This document shows, piece after piece, positions 28,159 to 36,836 of a stretch of 64,000 bases of DNA. Both the position numbers and the translations under genes were made by a program. Position 1 is the stretch's first letter, and every line of letters begins with the position of its first letter. The DNA comes from CAYGZM01 sp964354365 (GTDB lineage: Bacteria > Planctomycetota > Phycisphaerae > Sedimentisphaerales > Anaerobacaceae), in NCBI GenBank assembly GCA_964354365.1, contig CAYGZM010000002.1:13008-77007 (forward strand), written 5' to 3'. Below the pieces are notes generated by a model. The model was not told the DNA's origin. It saw nothing but the letters and a program-made list of their open reading frames with translations, and searched no databases.

Positions 28159-28383
28159 ATCGCAACCGTTCGGCATTGGAGCCGATATTTCCCGCAGATT
28201 ATAGCCGGTTATCACGTCAAGGCCAGCAAAAACCACCCCAATAATATAGCGGCAACTTGATTTATCCGGGGCTTTTCAGTAAAACGGCCTTGGAAATCCC
28301 TCGATTTTCTCGTATTGTCGCCTCGCTGGAGGCCTTCCGACGAGGCGAAAAGGGTCTCCGCACAGAGTTACAGGACCTCCGAT

Positions 28384-28662
28384 ATGGCTAAAGATGACTA
28401 TTCAGAGTACCAAAAGGGCGTAATATCAGGCTATTACAATAACCTCGACACCATATTGCTCCAGAAGCTGAGCGAGCTGGTAACAGAGCTCTACTTGGCC
28501 GAGACGCCGGCCCGCCGAGACCGGCTCTGGCAAAGGGCGCACAAGGCAATGCTCAAGCTCAAGGTCCAGCCGGCAATCGTCCGGCACATTATGGAAAAGC
28601 GGGACGTGGAAATCCTCGCCAAGAACCTAAAAGACTGGCTGAATCCGGGCAAGAAGAAATAG
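28384..28662 (+). CDS. Small conserved-looking helical protein, function unknown
   Basis: A 92-residue protein starting at ATG 28384 with AGGA about 10 bp upstream. It is predicted to be fully helical and charged (YYNNLDTILLQKLSELVTELYLAETPARRDRLWQRAHKAML) and ends in a Lys-rich tail. No cysteine, signal peptide or known motif was seen. It precedes pilT by 228 bp on the same strand; cotranscription is possible but unproven. Confidence 0.6.
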   Translation: MAKDDYSEYQKGVISGYYNNLDTILLQKLSELVTELYLAETPARRDRLWQRAHKAMLKLKVQPAIVRHIMEKRDVEILAKNLKDWLNPGKKK

Positions 28663-28890
28663 GAGGACGCAATTCCACCAGTGTTCGCCCCCGCTCGAGC
28701 ATCAAATTAGCTCGGAAGGCGCGAAGATATAAAGGAACTGCCTTGGGCGCATGCCTGATTGTGGTTGCAGCGAGGAAATTACGCACTTGGCTTTCGCCGC
28801 TTCTGCCGATATACTTTTTTGCCGATATAAAGAAAGACGTCTGCAACAACCATAATCGCATTCTTGCGCCGGTTTTCAGTGGAGACGAAT

Positions 28891-30027
28891 ATGAGTGCAG
28901 AATACTCTGCGTCAGCAAAGGTCTATACCGCCGCGGATCTCGGCGATTTCAGCATTCTTGATCTGCTCGCCTATTTCCAGGAGCACGGCGCGATGCGCGT
29001 CTCGGACCTGCACCTTAAGGTCGGCGCCCCGCCGACGTATCGCATCGACGGAAACCTCGTAAAGCTCAAAGGCCCCGCCGTAACCGCAGATGTAGCGAAG
29101 CGCCTTATCTATCCCCTCGTCAGCGAGGAGAACGCAAGAAAACTCGATATTCAGCACAGCATTGACTGTTCGTATCGGCTCGGCTCGCTTCAGTTTCGTA
29201 TAAACATCTTCAAGGACAACGATGGGCTCGCCGCAGCAATCCGCGCGCTGTCGCTGGACATCCCGAAGATCGAGGAAATCGGTTTCCCAAACAATATCTG
29301 GCAGGATATCGTTAATCGCAAGCACGGCCTGGTCCTTCTGACGGGCATCACCGGCGCCGGCAAATCCACAACCATCGCCTCACTAATCTGCCAAATCAGC
29401 GAGAAAAACGCCTGCAGAATCATAACCATCGAGGACCCCATAGAGTACATTCTTCCGCAGAAGCACTCGATCATCTCACAGCGTGAGATCGGAAAAGACG
29501 TCAAGTCGTTTTTGCAGGGCCTGCGAGAGATGCTTCGCGAGGACCCCGACGTCATATTTGTCGGCGAAATGCGAGACCCCGAAACGATAGCGATGACACT
29601 TATGGCCGCCGAAACCGGGCACCTCGTCTTCTCGACGCTGCACACACGGGACACCACCGGAAGCATAACGCGAATCCTCGATTATTTCCCTTCGGGCCGG
29701 CAGGCCGAGGTGCGCAACCAGCTTTCTCTCGGACTTGCATACGTCGTCAGCCAGAAGCTCATCCCCCGAAAAGATGGCAGGGGCCGGCTCGTGGCAATGG
29801 AAATACTCAACAACAACTACGCCTGCGCCAACCTCATACGCACCGGAAAAATCGAGCAGATGTACACCCAGCTACAGACCAAAACACGCGACAGGCCCGA
29901 CGAAAAAATGATTGCCCTCGAAAAGCACCTTGCTATGCTCGTAAAGCAGGACAAAGTCGAGATGCTCGAGGCCAGAAAGTGGGCCAACAACATCAAAACC
30001 TTCACCGACGCAATGCAGCAGGGCTGA
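28891..30027 (+). CDS. pilT: PilT-type retraction ATPase
   Basis: A 378-residue secretion-superfamily ATPase that powers type IV pilus retraction. It has SDLHLKVGAPPTYRIDG at the N-terminus, Walker A GITGAGKST (152-160), the Asp box ITIEDPIEY, Walker B VIFVGEMRDPETI and the His box HLVFSTLHTRD. Start ATG 28891 has GGAGA upstream. The PilT hallmark is EMRDPETI. No pilus biogenesis genes other than the type II secretion cluster lie nearby; whether it serves a pilus or that system is open. Confidence 0.93.
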   Translation: MSAEYSASAKVYTAADLGDFSILDLLAYFQEHGAMRVSDLHLKVGAPPTYRIDGNLVKLKGPAVTADVAKRLIYPLVSEENARKLDIQHSIDCSYRLGSLQFRINIFKDNDGLAAAIRALSLDIPKIEEIGFPNNIWQDIVNRKHGLVLLTGITGAGKSTTIASLICQISEKNACRIITIEDPIEYILPQKHSIISQREIGKDVKSFLQGLREMLREDPDVIFVGEMRDPETIAMTLMAAETGHLVFSTLHTRDTTGSITRILDYFPSGRQAEVRNQLSLGLAYVVSQKLIPRKDGRGRLVAMEILNNNYACANLIRTGKIEQMYTQLQTKTRDRPDEKMIALEKHLAMLVKQDKVEMLEARKWANNIKTFTDAMQQG

Positions 30028-30128
30028 AAAGAACAGGGTCCGAGCATCTGTCCGCCAAAGGCGTCTAAGGAAGTTATGTCGCGGCAGAGACCTCCTTCGA
30101 GAGATGCCCCAAGAGCAGAACTCGTAGT

Positions 30129-30182
30129 GTGGGGCTTGCCCCACCGAACCTGCGCGGGCGAAGTGGCGGGCTGAAGCCCACC
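30129..30182. repeat. Pair of GC-rich palindromes, same repeat class
   Basis: GTGGGGC, TT, GCCCCAC (30129-30144) is followed by GGCGGGCT, GA, AGCCCACC with one mismatch. The pair sits in the 260-bp gap between pilT and the ABC-F gene. Confidence 0.6.
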
Positions 30183-30287
30183 CTACCTCCTGTCTTGATC
30201 AGGAGCTATAACGTTTCTCAGTGTTGGGAGCAAACCGGCTGTTCGACGCTTGTACAAAAGGAACTGTACCCAAAAGGTTCGTGATCT

Positions 30288-32240
30288 ATGGCCATTGTAA
30301 CACTGCGTGACATTCATGTAGCTTTCGGCCCGGAGGTTGTCCTGGATGGGCTGAATCTGCAGCTCCATCCGGGCGAGAAGGTCGGCATGGTGGGCGCCAA
30401 CGGCTCGGGCAAGAGCACGATTCTGAAGCTGATCGTTGGCCAGGTGCAGCCGGACATGGGCCGAGCGGTCAAACAGAGGGGGCTGCACATCGGCTACCTG
30501 CCGCAGGAAAAGACGTTCAGCGGCGGCCTTACCGTCCTGGAAGAGATGCACGCCAGCGTGGAGCATCTGCTCAAGCTCCAGCGTGCAATCGCGGCCGTCT
30601 CTGCTGAAATGGAAACGCTGACCGGTTCGGCGCTGCAGGCCAAGATGAGGCAGTATGATCGCCTGTGTCGTGATTTTGAGGTCGCCGGCGGATATGCTTA
30701 CCAGACCCGCATCCATACGACCCTGGCGGGTTTGAGTTTTGAGCCTGAGCTGCATTATGCCAGGACCTCGGCGCTTAGCGGCGGGCAGTTGTCGCGCCTC
30801 GGCCTGGCACAGGTCTTGATGCTCGATACGGACCTGCTGCTTCTGGACGAGCCGACAAATCATTTGGACCTGCAGGCAACCGAATGGCTGGAGACGTTTT
30901 TGATCGGCTACAGCGGAGCTGCCGTCATCATCAGTCACGACCGGTCCTTGCTGGATAAAGTTGCGTGCAAAATCATTGAAGTTGAAAACCGCCGGGCCCG
31001 TGTCTGGAGCGGCAACTACAGCAACTATGTGCAGACCAAACAGACCTTAGGCCTGCAGCAACAGCGCGAGCACACCAAACGCACCGAGATGGTCGAGCGC
31101 ACGCTGGACTTCATCGCCCGCAACAAGGACCAGGAAGGGATGCGCAAGACTGCTCGCGGCCGAAAGACTATCTTGAAACGCCTGCTCAAGGAGAACCCCA
31201 ACTTCCTGGACAAACCATCCCGGCAGAAGACAATCAGCTTCTCGTTCAGTAAGATTGATCGGACGAGTGACTTAGTGCTGCGCTGCGAGGCCCTGGGCAA
31301 ATCCTTTGGCGATCTGACGCTGTTTGAGGACCTGACCTTCGATGTGCTCAGCGGCCGGCGAATCGGCATCACCGGCCCCAACGGCACAGGCAAGAGCACG
31401 CTCCTGAGACTGGCCCTCGGACAGATTGAGCCATCGACCGGAAGCATTCGCATGGGCAAGAACCTCCGCGTCGGCTATCTCGACCAGCATGGTGACGTGC
31501 TGGATTCCGCCAGGAGCGTCTTGGACGAGGCCTCAAGCGCCAATCCGGCGCTCTCATCGGAGCAGCTGCGCAACCGGCTCGGCGCCTTCCTCTTTACGCG
31601 CGAAGATGTGTTCAAGCAATGCGGAGATTTGAGCGGGGGGCAGCGCAATCGTCTGATGCTCTGCAAGCTGGTCCTTGCCGAGCCGGATGTTTTGGTTATG
31701 GATGAGCCTACCAACCATCTGGATATTGCCAGCCGGGAGATGCTCGAGGCCGCCCTGGACGACTACGTCGGAACGATGATTGTGGTGAGCCACGACAGGT
31801 ACTTTCTGGATCGTATTGTGGACAGACTGCTGGTCGTCGGGACAGATGAGCTGGGCAACCGCTGCCTCGGCAGAACGGAGTTCGTGGATATAAAGCCCGT
31901 GTACTCGTACTATGCGTCGGCGGTTCGCAAACGCATAGAGATGCAGCAGCAAAAGACCGAACCGCGCACCGCCCCTCGAAAGCGTCGGCCCGCCCATGCG
32001 AGGAGCAAGCCCCGCCCCGGGACGCCCGAAGAGCTCAAACGCTTCAACAAATACTCCGTTGAGAAGCTGGAAGAGCTAATCAACACGATTGAGCAGGAGC
32101 TGGCCGAGATGCACGAACGCTTTGGCGACGCGGCTGTCTATAAAAATCCGCAACAGCTCGCGGAGCTGCAGAGCAGCTTCGACGCCAAAAAAGCCGAGCT
32201 GGACCTGCTCTACCGGGCCTATGAGCGCCGGACGGGATAG
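30288..32240 (+). CDS. ABC-F family ATPase
   Basis: A 650-residue cytoplasmic protein with two nucleotide-binding domains and no membrane segments. Domain 1: GANGSGKST, LSGGQLSRL, LLLDEPTNHLD. Domain 2: GPNGTGKST, LSGGQRNRL, LVMDEPTNHLD. A charged linker with the P-site tRNA-interaction region lies between them, and a C-terminal coiled coil (about 575-650) follows a basic Pro/Arg stretch. ABC-F proteins act on ribosomes, either as translation factors or as antibiotic-protection factors; the Uup/YdiF type with a C-terminal coiled coil is closest. Substrate or drug cannot be read from sequence. Confidence 0.92.
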   Translation: MAIVTLRDIHVAFGPEVVLDGLNLQLHPGEKVGMVGANGSGKSTILKLIVGQVQPDMGRAVKQRGLHIGYLPQEKTFSGGLTVLEEMHASVEHLLKLQRAIAAVSAEMETLTGSALQAKMRQYDRLCRDFEVAGGYAYQTRIHTTLAGLSFEPELHYARTSALSGGQLSRLGLAQVLMLDTDLLLLDEPTNHLDLQATEWLETFLIGYSGAAVIISHDRSLLDKVACKIIEVENRRARVWSGNYSNYVQTKQTLGLQQQREHTKRTEMVERTLDFIARNKDQEGMRKTARGRKTILKRLLKENPNFLDKPSRQKTISFSFSKIDRTSDLVLRCEALGKSFGDLTLFEDLTFDVLSGRRIGITGPNGTGKSTLLRLALGQIEPSTGSIRMGKNLRVGYLDQHGDVLDSARSVLDEASSANPALSSEQLRNRLGAFLFTREDVFKQCGDLSGGQRNRLMLCKLVLAEPDVLVMDEPTNHLDIASREMLEAALDDYVGTMIVVSHDRYFLDRIVDRLLVVGTDELGNRCLGRTEFVDIKPVYSYYASAVRKRIEMQQQKTEPRTAPRKRRPAHARSKPRPGTPEELKRFNKYSVEKLEELINTIEQELAEMHERFGDAAVYKNPQQLAELQSSFDAKKAELDLLYRAYERRTG

Positions 32241-32310
32241 AAAGAACTCCAACGCTCAAAACAATGGAGGTGAACCGCGCTTGGTGCTCCGTAATGGGCA
32301 AAACGCCGGC

Positions 32311-32404
32311 TGTCATTGCGAAGAAGCGCAGCGACTGCGGCAATCTCATAACCTTTTGAATACTTGAGATTGCCGCGCCTTCCTTCGGTCGGCTCACAAT
32401 GGCA
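32311..32404. repeat. REP-like inverted repeat element
   Basis: A core of GCGGCAATCTCA (32337-32348) and TGAGATTGCCGC (32365-32376) is a perfect 12-bp inverted repeat. It is flanked by TGTCATTGCGAAGAAGCG and, inverted and imperfect, CTCACAATGGCA. This is the widely dispersed TGTCATTGCGA...GCAATCTC bacterial intergenic palindrome class. It lies between convergent ABC-F and maf genes. Confidence 0.8.
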
Positions 32405-32494
32405 ATCCGGCAACTCGGATGTTGCTGAGCATTATCCATCACCGGACAACGATACCAACTGCAAGCTACGAGATATCGTGATACGAATTAGTCG

Positions 32495-33103
32495 CTATTG
32501 CTTGCTGCCCGGCTGGACCCCGCGAACCTGCGCCAGCATCCGCTCCAAAAGCTCCATCGGCAGGCCCATCACATTCGTCAGGCTGCCTTCGATTCTCTCG
32601 ACGAACTGGTCGCCGGTCTCTTGTATCGCGTAGGCGCCCGCCTTGTCCCGCCAAGTGCCGCTGCTGATATGCTCGGCGATTTGCTTTGCCGTCATTCTCC
32701 TGGGATATACGGTTGTGGTGTCACTCGCAACTAATTGCGTCCCGTCGCTCAGCCTGACAATAGCAAGGCCGGTTATCACTTTGTGCGGTGCGCTGAAGAG
32801 CTTTCTGGTAATCTGCTCGGCCTGCCTCGCGTCGGCGGGCTTGCCGATTATCTCGCCGGCAGAATCCACAACGGTATCGGCCCCGATGACCACGCGATCC
32901 GCAAAGCGCTCGGCAACGCTCCTCGCCTTGGCCAGGGCCAGGCGCTCGGCGTATTCATCGGCCCCGACGTCCGCAACCGCAAAACTCGACTCATCGACGT
33001 CGGGTCGAACAACCTCGAATTGATAGCCTGCCTGCGTCAGCAGCTCTCTTCGCCGCGGCGAGGCCGATGCCAGAATTATGGGTGGTGAATAGTGATCGGA
33101 CAT
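32495..33103 (-). CDS. maf: Maf-like nucleotide pyrophosphatase
   Basis: A 202-residue Maf/Ham1-fold hydrolase of nucleoside triphosphates (dTTP/UTP type, house-cleaning). It starts at ATG 33103 giving the family N-terminus ILASASPRRRELL; a longer frame to 33265 overlaps the neighbouring gene. Other motifs are VIGADTVV, KITG-type VITGLAIV and DKAGAYAIQ. It is 53 bp downstream of the lipoprotein gene. Confidence 0.93.
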   Translation of the reverse strand: MSDHYSPPIILASASPRRRELLTQAGYQFEVVRPDVDESSFAVADVGADEYAERLALAKARSVAERFADRVVIGADTVVDSAGEIIGKPADARQAEQITRKLFSAPHKVITGLAIVRLSDGTQLVASDTTTVYPRRMTAKQIAEHISSGTWRDKAGAYAIQETGDQFVERIEGSLTNVMGLPMELLERMLAQVRGVQPGSKQ

Positions 33104-33156
33104 AACCGTTGATTCCACTGCCGCTCGGCCGGGATCCTCTTGGGCGTTCTCGGCAG

Positions 33157-34122
33157 TCAGTCCGTGACTAAACTTCTGCAGTAGGTTATGTATTGTCTTT
33201 CGATATTCTCGAAATCCTCGCCGATGTACTTCTCGAATAATCCCACGCCGACAATTCGGTTCCACAGGATTGTCCTCGGGAGGTTTCTATCCCGTGCGAT
33301 TCGCTTGCTGACTTCATCGATCGGCCAATCTCCGTTAAGCCCGTCCCGCAGCAGATTCCGATAGTCGCTTAGCTTCGAGCCATAGCTGCCCTCACGAAGA
33401 AAACGCACCAGCGCGTACGACTGGCTGTAAAAGGCCATCACAGTTTCGGTCTCGTCCGCGGCCAGCACCTCGCCGGGATTGGTTGCAAGCAGCTCCTTCA
33501 GCGGGATCATCCGGTTCTTCTGCAGCGTCTGCGCCAGCGCGTCCAATCGATACGCATTGTCACCCGGCTCAAAACGGAATTCGCCGTTTTCCACTCGCGG
33601 CGACTCGAAGAGCATCGCCGCTCCTTCGTCAAGCCAGCTCGGCAGCCGAAACTCAAAATGCCTGCTGTTAAACTGATGCCAACCCTCGTGTCCGAGGGCC
33701 GAGAACGTTCGCTTTCTGCCGATGTCATACGTGACGCATGCCCCGTTATGGCAGTATGCGCCGGCTTTTATTTTGCAGAACAAGTCAGCGTGTTCCCCGG
33801 TGAACGCCTTGGTGAAATCCACCCACTGCTCACGGTCGGCAAAGAGATAGACTGTGAACTTGTTCGCCGTCTCGATTGGCTCCGGGAGCTGCTCATTGTA
33901 GCCGCGGTAGGCCGATTCCATAAAGTGCGGAACCTGCCGGAGTATCACCGGGTCGTCAAGAGTTGTGAATATCTCGTAGTGAGCAGTGGTCAATTTCAAG
34001 CCTGGGCCGTAGTCGCTCTTCCAGAATTCCGCCGAGGCCAAGTCCGATATCTTTTGGGATTTGGAGCATCCCGCCACGCAGACAATCGCAGCCATCCAGA
34101 TTGACGCAAATACTCTAAACAC
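33157..34122 (-). CDS. Lipoprotein with a gluzincin-like peptidase domain (DUF1570-like)
   Basis: A 321-residue predicted lipoprotein: hydrophobic N-terminus ending in VAGC (Cys19). HEGWH at 145-149 is a HExxH zinc motif and DEGAAM at 165-170 supplies the third ligand in the gluzincin pattern. The surroundings (HFEFRLPSWLDEGAAMLFE) resemble the peptidase-MA/DUF1570 proteins frequent in planctomycetes. Probably a membrane-anchored periplasmic or outer-membrane peptidase; substrate unknown. Confidence 0.75.
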   Translation of the reverse strand: MFRVFASIWMAAIVCVAGCSKSQKISDLASAEFWKSDYGPGLKLTTAHYEIFTTLDDPVILRQVPHFMESAYRGYNEQLPEPIETANKFTVYLFADREQWVDFTKAFTGEHADLFCKIKAGAYCHNGACVTYDIGRKRTFSALGHEGWHQFNSRHFEFRLPSWLDEGAAMLFESPRVENGEFRFEPGDNAYRLDALAQTLQKNRMIPLKELLATNPGEVLAADETETVMAFYSQSYALVRFLREGSYGSKLSDYRNLLRDGLNGDWPIDEVSKRIARDRNLPRTILWNRIVGVGLFEKYIGEDFENIERQYITYCRSLVTD

Positions 34123-34216
34123 AGTTCGCTCTCGAAATCAGCGGCTTGCGGTGTTGCAGCACCGCCCTCGGCCCATACTACCCGATTCGGCACATCCACC
34201 GGCGGGCTGCAATCGT

Positions 34217-34351
34217 TCACATTACCCTAAGAATCGGCTGCAAATACCCAAAAATCCACCACATTTTGCCACCGCGACCGCTATTTTTCACGCGAATCCA
34301 CACCCCGCCCCTGTAGTACGTCCCGATAATGGCAACGACTTTCTTGCGCAT
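34217..34351 (-). pseudogene. Short ORF resembling the N-terminus of a flavodoxin-like NAD(P)H-dependent oxidoreductase
   Basis: 44 codons from ATG 34351 with GGAG 8-9 bp upstream. The first residues, MRKKVVAIIGTYYRGG, resemble the start of FMN-reductase-like proteins (VVAIIGTYRKGG), but the rest is Trp/Arg/Gly-rich and unlike that family, and the frame stops early. It may be a decayed gene remnant or a genuine small protein. It is 55 bp downstream of the AMMECR1 gene on the same strand. Confidence 0.3.
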
Positions 34352-34406
34352 AATTTCACTCCGATTCTTTTGCTGACATCGGATGCTCGCTCCGGGGTGA
34401 GTTGCC

Positions 34407-34967
34407 TTACAAATCCGCGAACGGCGAGCCGAAGACCTCGGCGGTGAAGAGGTGAACATCTGTACCGGGGTCCTTCCAGGCGTCCGGCGCCAGGCCGGCC
34501 TTGTGTGAGCAGCAGTACGAGAGGAGCTCCTCCTTGCTCCAGCCGGTCTCCGTCGCCACCTGCGGCAGAAAACAGCCCGAGGCCCTGCCCTTCTTTATGT
34601 AAACACCGTCAATCCCCAACCTAAGACTCAGAGGGTCGTCCGTCCGCCTCAGAGGCGATAAGACCGATATCTCCACGTCAAGCTGGTCCAATTCCCGCGG
34701 AGTTATCGGGTCCCCAAAGAACCGCGGGTCGCCGGTGGCCGAGGCCTTTGCCATCTCGGCAACTAATTCAATCAAAGGTCCCTCCGAAGTGAAATTGCCG
34801 ATGCAGCCGCGCAGCCGATCCCTGTTCTTGAGCGTCACAAAACAGCCGCAGGGAGCATTCAACTCAGGATCTTCCGACTTCACCTTCGGCACAGGCCGCC
34901 GGCGGATAACCGCCTCAACCGTATTGCGTGCAACCTTCAGAAGCGTCTGCCTTTGATTATCGTTCAT
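34407..34967 (-). CDS. AMMECR1-domain protein
   Basis: A 186-residue protein with the AMMECR1 signature: APCGCFVTLKNRDRLRGCIGNF near residues 38-60, then DPRFFGDPIT and LDVEISVLSPLR, and a Cys pair in SYCCSHKAGL. In many bacteria this is protein A of the AmmeMemoRadiSam set, whose other members (Memo and a radical SAM protein) are not nearby, so this copy stands alone. The reaction is not established. ATG 34967 was chosen over upstream GTG codons. Confidence 0.9.
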   Translation of the reverse strand: MNDNQRQTLLKVARNTVEAVIRRRPVPKVKSEDPELNAPCGCFVTLKNRDRLRGCIGNFTSEGPLIELVAEMAKASATGDPRFFGDPITPRELDQLDVEISVLSPLRRTDDPLSLRLGIDGVYIKKGRASGCFLPQVATETGWSKEELLSYCCSHKAGLAPDAWKDPGTDVHLFTAEVFGSPFADL

Positions 34968-35005
34968 AATCGCCCACCCATTCACCACTCACCACTTACC
35001 AACCA

Positions 35006-35860
35006 TCAATACAGCCACTTTATCGCAAGAAATCCGCCGATTAACAGCGCCATAAACGCAAGCGCAAACCAGTTGAAGTACTTCTCAATCACGGGCCTGA
35101 TCTTCTCGCCCTTCCAGCCGAGAAGGCCCGCAACCACAAAAAAGCGTGCGGACCGGCTGAGGACCGAGGCAATGCAAAAGACAATAAAGTTGATTTTGAA
35201 CACGCCGGCGGTAACGGTAATGACCTTGTAAGGGATGGGGGTGAAGCCGGCGATAGCGACGATTTCCCAGTCGTATCTCTCGTATAAGGCACCAACGCTG
35301 GTGAATGGATTGATTTTGACCTCCTTTATTGATTTTTCGTCAAAGGACTGGTTCTGCCCATCGGGTATAGAAAGGACAAGCGGGTAAGCGAGCGTCTTTT
35401 CAAATTTCGGCCGGGGGTCGAGTGTCATTTTGGCGTCAATGCAATTTCGGTCAACAAGGCCGTGGACTTCCTGGCCTGATGTGAGAACAAGAACGTCGCG
35501 GGAAAAGCCGGGGACGTGGTTGTGAAAGAAGTTCCCGACGCCTGCCCACAGGAACATGCCGATGATATAGCCGAAACAGCCGCCGATGACAGAGGCGATT
35601 GAGCACAATAAAGCGAACCTGAGCCACTTTTTTGGATTGCCCAACGACATTGCTGCCAGCAAAACGTCTGGTGGAACGGGGAAGAAGCTGGACTCGGCGA
35701 AGGCCAGCAGGAAAAGCGCTACCTGGGCGTGGGTGGTATATGCCCAGTGAACGACCCAGTCATATAATCGCCTGTGCAGGTGCCACCACGCCACCCGGTT
35801 TTGGCCCGCGCCAGTTTCGTTCCGGCCGGACCTGGGATTTACGATTTCATCATTCGGCAT
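35006..35860 (-). CDS. YqaA-like VTT-domain membrane protein with an extra internal domain
   Basis: A 284-residue SNARE-associated (VTT/DedA-related) membrane protein. Conserved parts are LAFAESSFFPVPPDVLL (about 52-68), GYIIGMFLWAGVG (about 97-109), and GFTPIPYKVITVTAGVFKINF, followed by two C-terminal membrane helices. YqaA-type proteins run directly from the third helix to the FTPIPYK re-entrant loop. Here about 65 polar residues (about 120-185) are inserted. The gene begins 10 bp after the DUF6398 stop, so the two are cotranscribed. The family has lipid-scramblase-like activity in related proteins; the role here is unknown. Confidence 0.82.
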   Translation of the reverse strand: MPNDEIVNPRSGRNETGAGQNRVAWWHLHRRLYDWVVHWAYTTHAQVALFLLAFAESSFFPVPPDVLLAAMSLGNPKKWLRFALLCSIASVIGGCFGYIIGMFLWAGVGNFFHNHVPGFSRDVLVLTSGQEVHGLVDRNCIDAKMTLDPRPKFEKTLAYPLVLSIPDGQNQSFDEKSIKEVKINPFTSVGALYERYDWEIVAIAGFTPIPYKVITVTAGVFKINFIVFCIASVLSRSARFFVVAGLLGWKGEKIRPVIEKYFNWFALAFMALLIGGFLAIKWLY

Positions 35861-35870
35861 TTGGTATTCT

Positions 35871-36545
35871 TCACTCCTCCAATGCTTCAAACAGCGAGTA
35901 TAAGCTGTCGTTTGACTGTGGGATGGACTTTGAGCGGGAAGCCTCATTCCGACCGGAGGGAAACTTTAAGATATTTGTCCCTGTGCCGGACTTCAAATCC
36001 GCTTCTCGCTTGTCGGCGGGGATATAAGGTATCAATCCCAGCCGATACGCCTTTTCCTGCGCCTCTCGCGGCGCGTAGCGAATATCCATCATGAATCCAT
36101 CGACCTCCAACATCCAGACCAGCGGGTTATCGTCCAGCATGGCCGTTGTGCACCAGCCTGGGTCCATCGGGATCAGGTCAAGCTCGTCGCGGATGATTTT
36201 CGACTTCGCCGCCATAGTCGCTTGTGACACGCCGAATCCCTCTGCTATCTGCGCCGAGGTCATGTGCGGAGACTGTTCGGGGTCCTGCAGGCAATTGACC
36301 CACCCTAGGGCGTGGACTATGGCGCTGGCCCAGCCGGCAGGCCCGCCCTTATCAAGCGGAAAATCAGCCGTGCAGAGCTCAAGCATCATCTCCTGACAAA
36401 GCTCCCGATACTCGTCGTTCAGGTGCGCAAAACAGAACGCATCCGTCAGCTCAACTATCTCGCCGCAGCGCCGGTAGAATTCCATCTCTGCCGACGTGCG
36501 CTGCCTTCTACCCGCACCTTTTTGCTTCTTTGTCGTCTTTTTCAT
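35871..36545 (-). CDS. DUF6398-like protein with a helix-turn-helix-like segment
   Basis: A 224-residue soluble protein from ATG 36545 with AGGAG 9 bp upstream. The core (LCQEMMLELCTADFPLDKGGP, IVHALGWVNCLQDPEQ) matches the DUF6398 pattern. SAQIAEGFGVSQATMAAKSKIIRD (around residues 96-118) reads as a helix-turn-helix. The N-terminus is a Lys/Arg tail (KKTTKKQKGAGRRQR) that could contact nucleic acid; the C-terminus is Ser-rich and probably disordered. Function unknown; nucleic-acid binding is inference. Confidence 0.65.
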   Translation of the reverse strand: MKKTTKKQKGAGRRQRTSAEMEFYRRCGEIVELTDAFCFAHLNDEYRELCQEMMLELCTADFPLDKGGPAGWASAIVHALGWVNCLQDPEQSPHMTSAQIAEGFGVSQATMAAKSKIIRDELDLIPMDPGWCTTAMLDDNPLVWMLEVDGFMMDIRYAPREAQEKAYRLGLIPYIPADKREADLKSGTGTNILKFPSGRNEASRSKSIPQSNDSLYSLFEALEE

Positions 36546-36816
36546 CTGTAAATTCTCCTGCCGGCCCACCAGCCGTAAACACAACTGCAAACCGTGTCAC
36601 CAACGCCCCCAAACAAAAAATACCCCTTGGTCTCCAATTTTCGCCATTTCTTCTTGTTTCGTATTTTTTTAGCCGCCCGTTTCCCGTCTTCCTTTGTTTC
36701 TTGGTGGCCGTTTTCTTGTCTGTGCCCTCCCTGTCCCCACGCCTTAATCGCCGAAGCGAGTAGCGGGGATGTCTTCTCTGTGGCCGATTTTTTGTATCAA
36801 AATATGGCCTGCGTGC

Positions 36817-36822
36817 TATAAT
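36817..36822 (+). promoter_or_regulatory. -10 box for the ispE-spoVG unit
   Basis: A perfect TATAAT lies 14 bp before the ispE ATG. Only a weak -35 (TTGTAT at 36792-36797, 19-bp spacer) is visible. The leader would be about 8 nt. The gap 36546-36836 otherwise shows no gene. Confidence 0.45.
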
Positions 36823-36836
36823 GTCAACGAGCAACT

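Noticed and set aside
28009..28236. Upstream extension of the lptD frame
   Set aside because: It translates the 102-bp repeat and precedes the signal peptide; the same translated fragment appears in a frame over the second repeat copy, as expected from repeat DNA.
28891..30027. pilT as part of the type II secretion cluster
   Set aside because: Type II systems do not need a retraction ATPase and the gene is 9 kb away on the other strand.
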